Below the pieces are notes generated by a model, which ran no database searches, was not told where the DNA came from, and worked only from the letters and a program-made list of their open reading frames with translations. The translations under genes were made by a program, and so were the position numbers. Source: Micromonospora cathayae (lineage in GTDB: Bacteria; Actinomycetota; Actinomycetes; Mycobacteriales; Micromonosporaceae). From it: 64,000 nt of DNA. The DNA lies in NCBI RefSeq assembly GCF_028993575.1, contig NZ_CP118615.1:3720001-3784000 (forward strand), given 5' to 3'. Of this stretch, positions 60,840 through 64,000 are shown piece by piece. Positions within the stretch are counted from its first letter, which is position 1, and each line of letters begins with the position of its first letter.

Positions 60840-63800
60840 ATGGCCGAATCGTTCGCGCATCTGCACGTGCACACGGAGTACTCGATGCTCGACGGTGCGG
60901 CCCGGCTCAAGGACCTGTTCGCCGAGGCGAGCCGGCTGGGCATGCCGGCGGTGGCGATGACCGACCACGGCAACATGCACGGCGCGCACGACTTCTACAA
61001 GCAGGCCATGGCCGCCGGCATCACCCCGGTGCTGGGCATCGAGGCGTACGTCGCCCCGGAGTCGCGGTTCCACAAGCAGCGGGTCAAGTGGGGGCGGCCG
61101 GAGCAGAAGAGCGACGACGTCTCCGGTAGCGGTGGCTACACCCACAAGACGATCTGGGCGCGGAACAAGACCGGCCTGCACAACCTCTTCACGCTCACCA
61201 GCAAGGCGTACACCGAGGGCTTCTTCGTCAAGTGGCCCCGGATGGACACCGAGCTGATCGCGCAGTACGCCGACGGGCTGATGGCCACCACCGGCTGCCC
61301 CTCCGGCGAGGTGCAGACCCGGCTGCGGCTGGGCCACGACGCGCAGGCCCTCGAGGCGGCGGCCAAGTACCAGGACATCTTCGGCCGGGAGAACTACTTC
61401 CTGGAGTTGATGGACCACGGCCTGGACATCGAGAAGCGGGTCCGGGACGGGCTGCTGGAGATCGGCAAGAAGCTCGGCATCCCGCCGGTGGTCACCAACG
61501 ACTCGCACTACACCCACGAGGCCCAGGCCGAGTCGCACGACGTGCTGCTCTGCGTGCAGACCGGCAGCAACATCGCCGACCCGAACCGGTTCAAGTTCGG
61601 CGGCAGCGGCTACTTCATCAAGTCCGCCGAGGAGATGCGCGGCGTCGACGGCTCCGACATCTGGCTGGAGGGCTGCCGCAACACCCTGCTGGTCGCCGAG
61701 AAGGTCGACCCGGCCGGGATGTTCGAGTTCCACAACCTGATGCCCCGGTTCCCGGTGCCCGACGGCGAGACCGAGGAGTCCTGGTTCCGCAAGGAGACCT
61801 TCAAGGGGCTGGCCCGCCGGTTCCCCGGCGGCATCCCCGAGGGGCACGTCGTCCAGGCCGAGTACGAGCTGGGCGTCATCATCCAGATGGGCTTCCCGTC
61901 GTACTTCCTCGTGGTCGCCGACTTCATCCAGTGGGCGAAGAACCAGGGCATCGCGGTCGGTCCGGGCCGTGGTTCGGCGGCCGGCTCGCTGGTCGCGTAC
62001 GCGCTGGGCATCACCGACCTGGACCCGATCCCGCACGGGCTGATCTTCGAACGGTTCCTGAACCCGGAGCGGGTCTCCATGCCGGACGTCGACATCGACT
62101 TCGACGAGCGTCGGCGCGGCGAGGTGATCAAGTACGTCACCGACAAGTGGGGTGAGGACAAGGTCGCCCAGATCGCCACCTTCGGTACGATCAAGGCGAA
62201 GGCCGCGATCAAGGACTCGGCCCGAGTGCTCGGCTACCCGTACGCGGTGGGCGACCGGATCACCAAGGCGATGCCGCCGGCGGTGATGGGCAAGGACATC
62301 CCGCTGTCCGGCATCTTCGACCCGAAGCACCCCCGCTACGCCGAGGCCGGCGAGATCCGGGGCCTGTACGAGTCCGACCCGGACGTCAAGAAGGTCATCG
62401 ACACCGCCAAGGGCATCGAGGGGCTGATCCGGCAGACCGGTGTGCACGCCGCCGGCGTGATCATGTCGGCCGAGCCGATCATCGAGCACATCCCGCTGAT
62501 GCGCCGGGACTCCGACGGGGTGATCATCACCCAGTTCGACTACCCGACGTGCGAGTCGCTCGGGCTGTTGAAGATGGACTTCCTCGGCCTGCGGAACCTG
62601 ACGATCATCGACGACGCGGTGAAGAACATCCAGCTCAACCACGGCAAGGACCTCGACCTGCTGGGGCTGGACCTGGACGACAAGGCCGCCTACGAGCTGC
62701 TCGCCCGGGGCGACACCCTGGGCGTGTTCCAGCTCGACGGCGGGCCGATGCGGTCGCTGCTGCGGATGATGAAGCCGGACAACTTCGAGGACATCTCCGC
62801 CGTCCTGGCGCTGTACCGGCCCGGCCCGATGGGCGTCGACTCGCACACCAACTACGCGTTGCGCAAGAACGGCCTCCAGGAGATCACCCCGATCCACCCG
62901 GAGCTGGAGGAGCCGCTGCGGGAGATCCTCGCCCCCACCTACGGCCTGATCGTCTACCAGGAGCAGGTGCAACGCGCCGCGCAGATCCTCGCCGGCTACA
63001 CGCTCGGCCAGGCCGACCTGCTGCGCCGGGCGATGGGCAAGAAGAAGAAGGAGATCCTCGACAAGGAGTTCATCCCGTTCCGGGACGGCTGCCGCGCCAA
63101 CGGCTACTCCGACGAGGCCATCCAGAAGGTCTGGGACGTGCTGGTCCCGTTCGCCGGGTACGCCTTCAACAAGGCGCACTCCGCCGCGTACGGGCTGGTG
63201 TCGTACTGGACCGCGTACCTGAAGGCGCACTACCCGGCCGAGTACATGGCCGCCCTGCTGACCTCGGTCGGCGACGACAAGGACAAGATGGCCCTCTATC
63301 TGTCCGAGTGCCGCCGGATGCGGATCCAGGTGCTGCCGCCGGACGTGAACACCTCCGCCGGTCCGTTCACGCCGGTCGGCAAGGAGATCCGGTTCGGGCT
63401 CGGCGCGGTCCGCAACGTCGGCGCGAACGTGGTCGCCGCGATCATGCGCTGCCGGGAGGAGAAGGGCGAGTACAGCGACTTCTACGACTTCCTGTCCAAG
63501 GTCGACGCGGTGGTCTGCAACAAGAAGACCATCGAATCGCTGATCAAGGCCGGGGCGTTCGACGCGCTCAAGCACCCGCGCAAGGGGCTGCTCGCCGTAC
63601 ACGCCGAGGCCATCGACGCGTACGCCGACGTCAAGCGTAAGGAGGCGGTCGGCCAGTACGACCTGTTCGGGGCCGGCTTCGGCGACGCCGACGACGCCCC
63701 CAGCAGCACCACGGTGATGCCGGTGATCGGCGAGGGCGAGTGGGACAAGCGCGACAAGCTCGCCTTCGAGCGGGAGATGCTCGGCCTCTACGTCTCCGAC

Positions 63801-64000
63801 CATCCGTTGTTCGGGCTGGAACACGTGCTCGGCGCGGCGGCCGACTGCACCATCGCCGCGCTGTCCGAGGAGGGGTCCGTCCCGGACGGCGCGGTGGTCA
63901 CCCTGGCCGGCATCCTCTCCGGCGTGCAGCGCCGGGTCACCAAGCAGGGCCGGGCCTGGGCCTCGGCCACCCTGGAGGACCTGGCCGGTGGGGTGGAGGC
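60840..64000 (+). CDS. dnaE: DNA polymerase III subunit alpha, 3' end missing
   Basis: The replicative polymerase catalytic subunit (DnaE1 type). 1,053 of roughly 1,170 residues are in the window and no stop is reached. The PHP domain opens with [13 protein letters not shown]. The polymerase core has [22 protein letters not shown], the catalytic Asp pair in [16 protein letters not shown], and a third Asp in [12 protein letters not shown]. The thumb/fingers follow ([27 protein letters not shown]), then the tandem HhH region ([18 protein letters not shown]) and the start of the OB domain. The ATG at 60840 has GGGGGCG upstream. Confidence 0.96.
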   Translation, partial: MAESFAHLHVHTEYSMLDGAARLKDLFAEASRLGMPAVAMTDHGNMHGAHDFYKQAMAAGITPVLGIEAYVAPESRFHKQRVKWGRPEQKSDDVSGSGGYTHKTIWARNKTGLHNLFTLTSKAYTEGFFVKWPRMDTELIAQYADGLMATTGCPSGEVQTRLRLGHDAQALEAAAKYQDIFGRENYFLELMDHGLDIEKRVRDGLLEIGKKLGIPPVVTNDSHYTHEAQAESHDVLLCVQTGSNIADPNRFKFGGSGYFIKSAEEMRGVDGSDIWLEGCRNTLLVAEKVDPAGMFEFHNLMPRFPVPDGETEESWFRKETFKGLARRFPGGIPEGHVVQAEYELGVIIQMGFPSYFLVVADFIQWAKNQGIAVGPGRGSAAGSLVAYALGITDLDPIPHGLIFERFLNPERVSMPDVDIDFDERRRGEVIKYVTDKWGEDKVAQIATFGTIKAKAAIKDSARVLGYPYAVGDRITKAMPPAVMGKDIPLSGIFDPKHPRYAEAGEIRGLYESDPDVKKVIDTAKGIEGLIRQTGVHAAGVIMSAEPIIEHIPLMRRDSDGVIITQFDYPTCESLGLLKMDFLGLRNLTIIDDAVKNIQLNHGKDLDLLGLDLDDKAAYELLARGDTLGVFQLDGGPMRSLLRMMKPDNFEDISAVLALYRPGPMGVDSHTNYALRKNGLQEITPIHPELEEPLREILAPTYGLIVYQEQVQRAAQILAGYTLGQADLLRRAMGKKKKEILDKEFIPFRDGCRANGYSDEAIQKVWDVLVPFAGYAFNKAHSAAYGLVSYWTAYLKAHYPAEYMAALLTSVGDDKDKMALYLSECRRMRIQVLPPDVNTSAGPFTPVGKEIRFGLGAVRNVGANVVAAIMRCREEKGEYSDFYDFLSKVDAVVCNKKTIESLIKAGAFDALKHPRKGLLAVHAEAIDAYADVKRKEAVGQYDLFGAGFGDADDAPSSTTVMPVIGEGEWDKRDKLAFEREMLGLYVSDHPLFGLEHVLGAAADCTIAALSEEGSVPDGAVVTLAGILSGVQRRVTKQGRAWASATLEDLAGGVE

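Noticed and set aside
60834..63824. A 996-codon minus-strand frame opposite dnaE
   Set aside because: It is a mirror of the DnaE codons; the plus-strand frame has all polymerase motifs and continues past the window edge.
1..64000. CRISPR arrays, tRNA/rRNA genes, insertion sequences, integrase or att sites
   Set aside because: None could be recognised: no regularly spaced repeats over 2.5 units, no tRNA T-loop context in intergenic DNA, and no transposase or integrase motifs.

Overview
This is a high-GC actinomycete chromosome segment, most likely from the family Micromonosporaceae (Micromonospora-like). The signs are very GC-rich third codon positions, many GTG starts, many 4-bp ATGA/GTGA overlaps between genes, phosphatidylinositol-mannoside genes, F420-type enzymes, an XRE/DUF397 pair, and a pair of small WxCxxC...WPC proteins typical of that family. 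The lineage is inferred from gene content and was not searched. I saw no rRNA, tRNA, CRISPR array, insertion sequence or integrase.

Layout. 1-3745: end of a heptose/surface-glycan operon (HldE, SDR, family-9 glycosyltransferase), overlapped by a type IB topoisomerase gene. 3987-8945: leftward genes (AraC regulator, unknown protein, RecQ, F420-type oxidoreductase, small membrane protein). 9057-14988: GH3 N-acetylglucosaminidase behind an AT-rich palindrome, then accessory genes: a truncated toxin with its RHH antitoxin, a TOPRIM-only protein, a SUKH protein, a VOC protein, an XRE/DUF397 pair and a Cys-motif pair. 15005-24366: GNAT, cysteine-desulfurase-like enzyme, lipoprotein, DUF1206, MscS, a holin/DUF3618/DUF4235 stress-type operon, cold-shock protein, aldo/keto reductase, methyltransferase and adenosine deaminase. 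24622-30390: two-component system, ADP-ribosylglycohydrolase, secreted RICIN-esterase and YcnI-like protein.

30624-44095 is the conserved actinobacterial block thrS - HIT - pgsA - acyltransferase - pimA - membrane protein - pdxS - pdxT - yebC. It makes phosphatidylinositol mannosides and pyridoxal phosphate. Here it is interrupted by an M15 peptidase, an aldo/keto reductase and an EF-G2-like GTPase.

44390-56037 is the most striking region. A textbook promoter drives a secreted LamG protein and then a 2,305-residue secreted RHS polymorphic toxin: RHS repeats, RHS core, a HINT autocleavage domain, and a 118-residue zinc-deaminase-like tip. A SUKH-3 immunity gene follows 4 bp later. Base composition drops visibly at the HINT/tip junction and stays low through the immunity gene, as expected of a swappable toxin/immunity cassette.

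56263-60532: a GNAT enzyme, a nitroreductase-hemerythrin fusion whose predicted start lies in a 12-bp palindrome, and a leftward operon of two WxL-like secreted proteins plus a DUF916-type anchor protein. 60840-64000: start of dnaE, running off the right edge.
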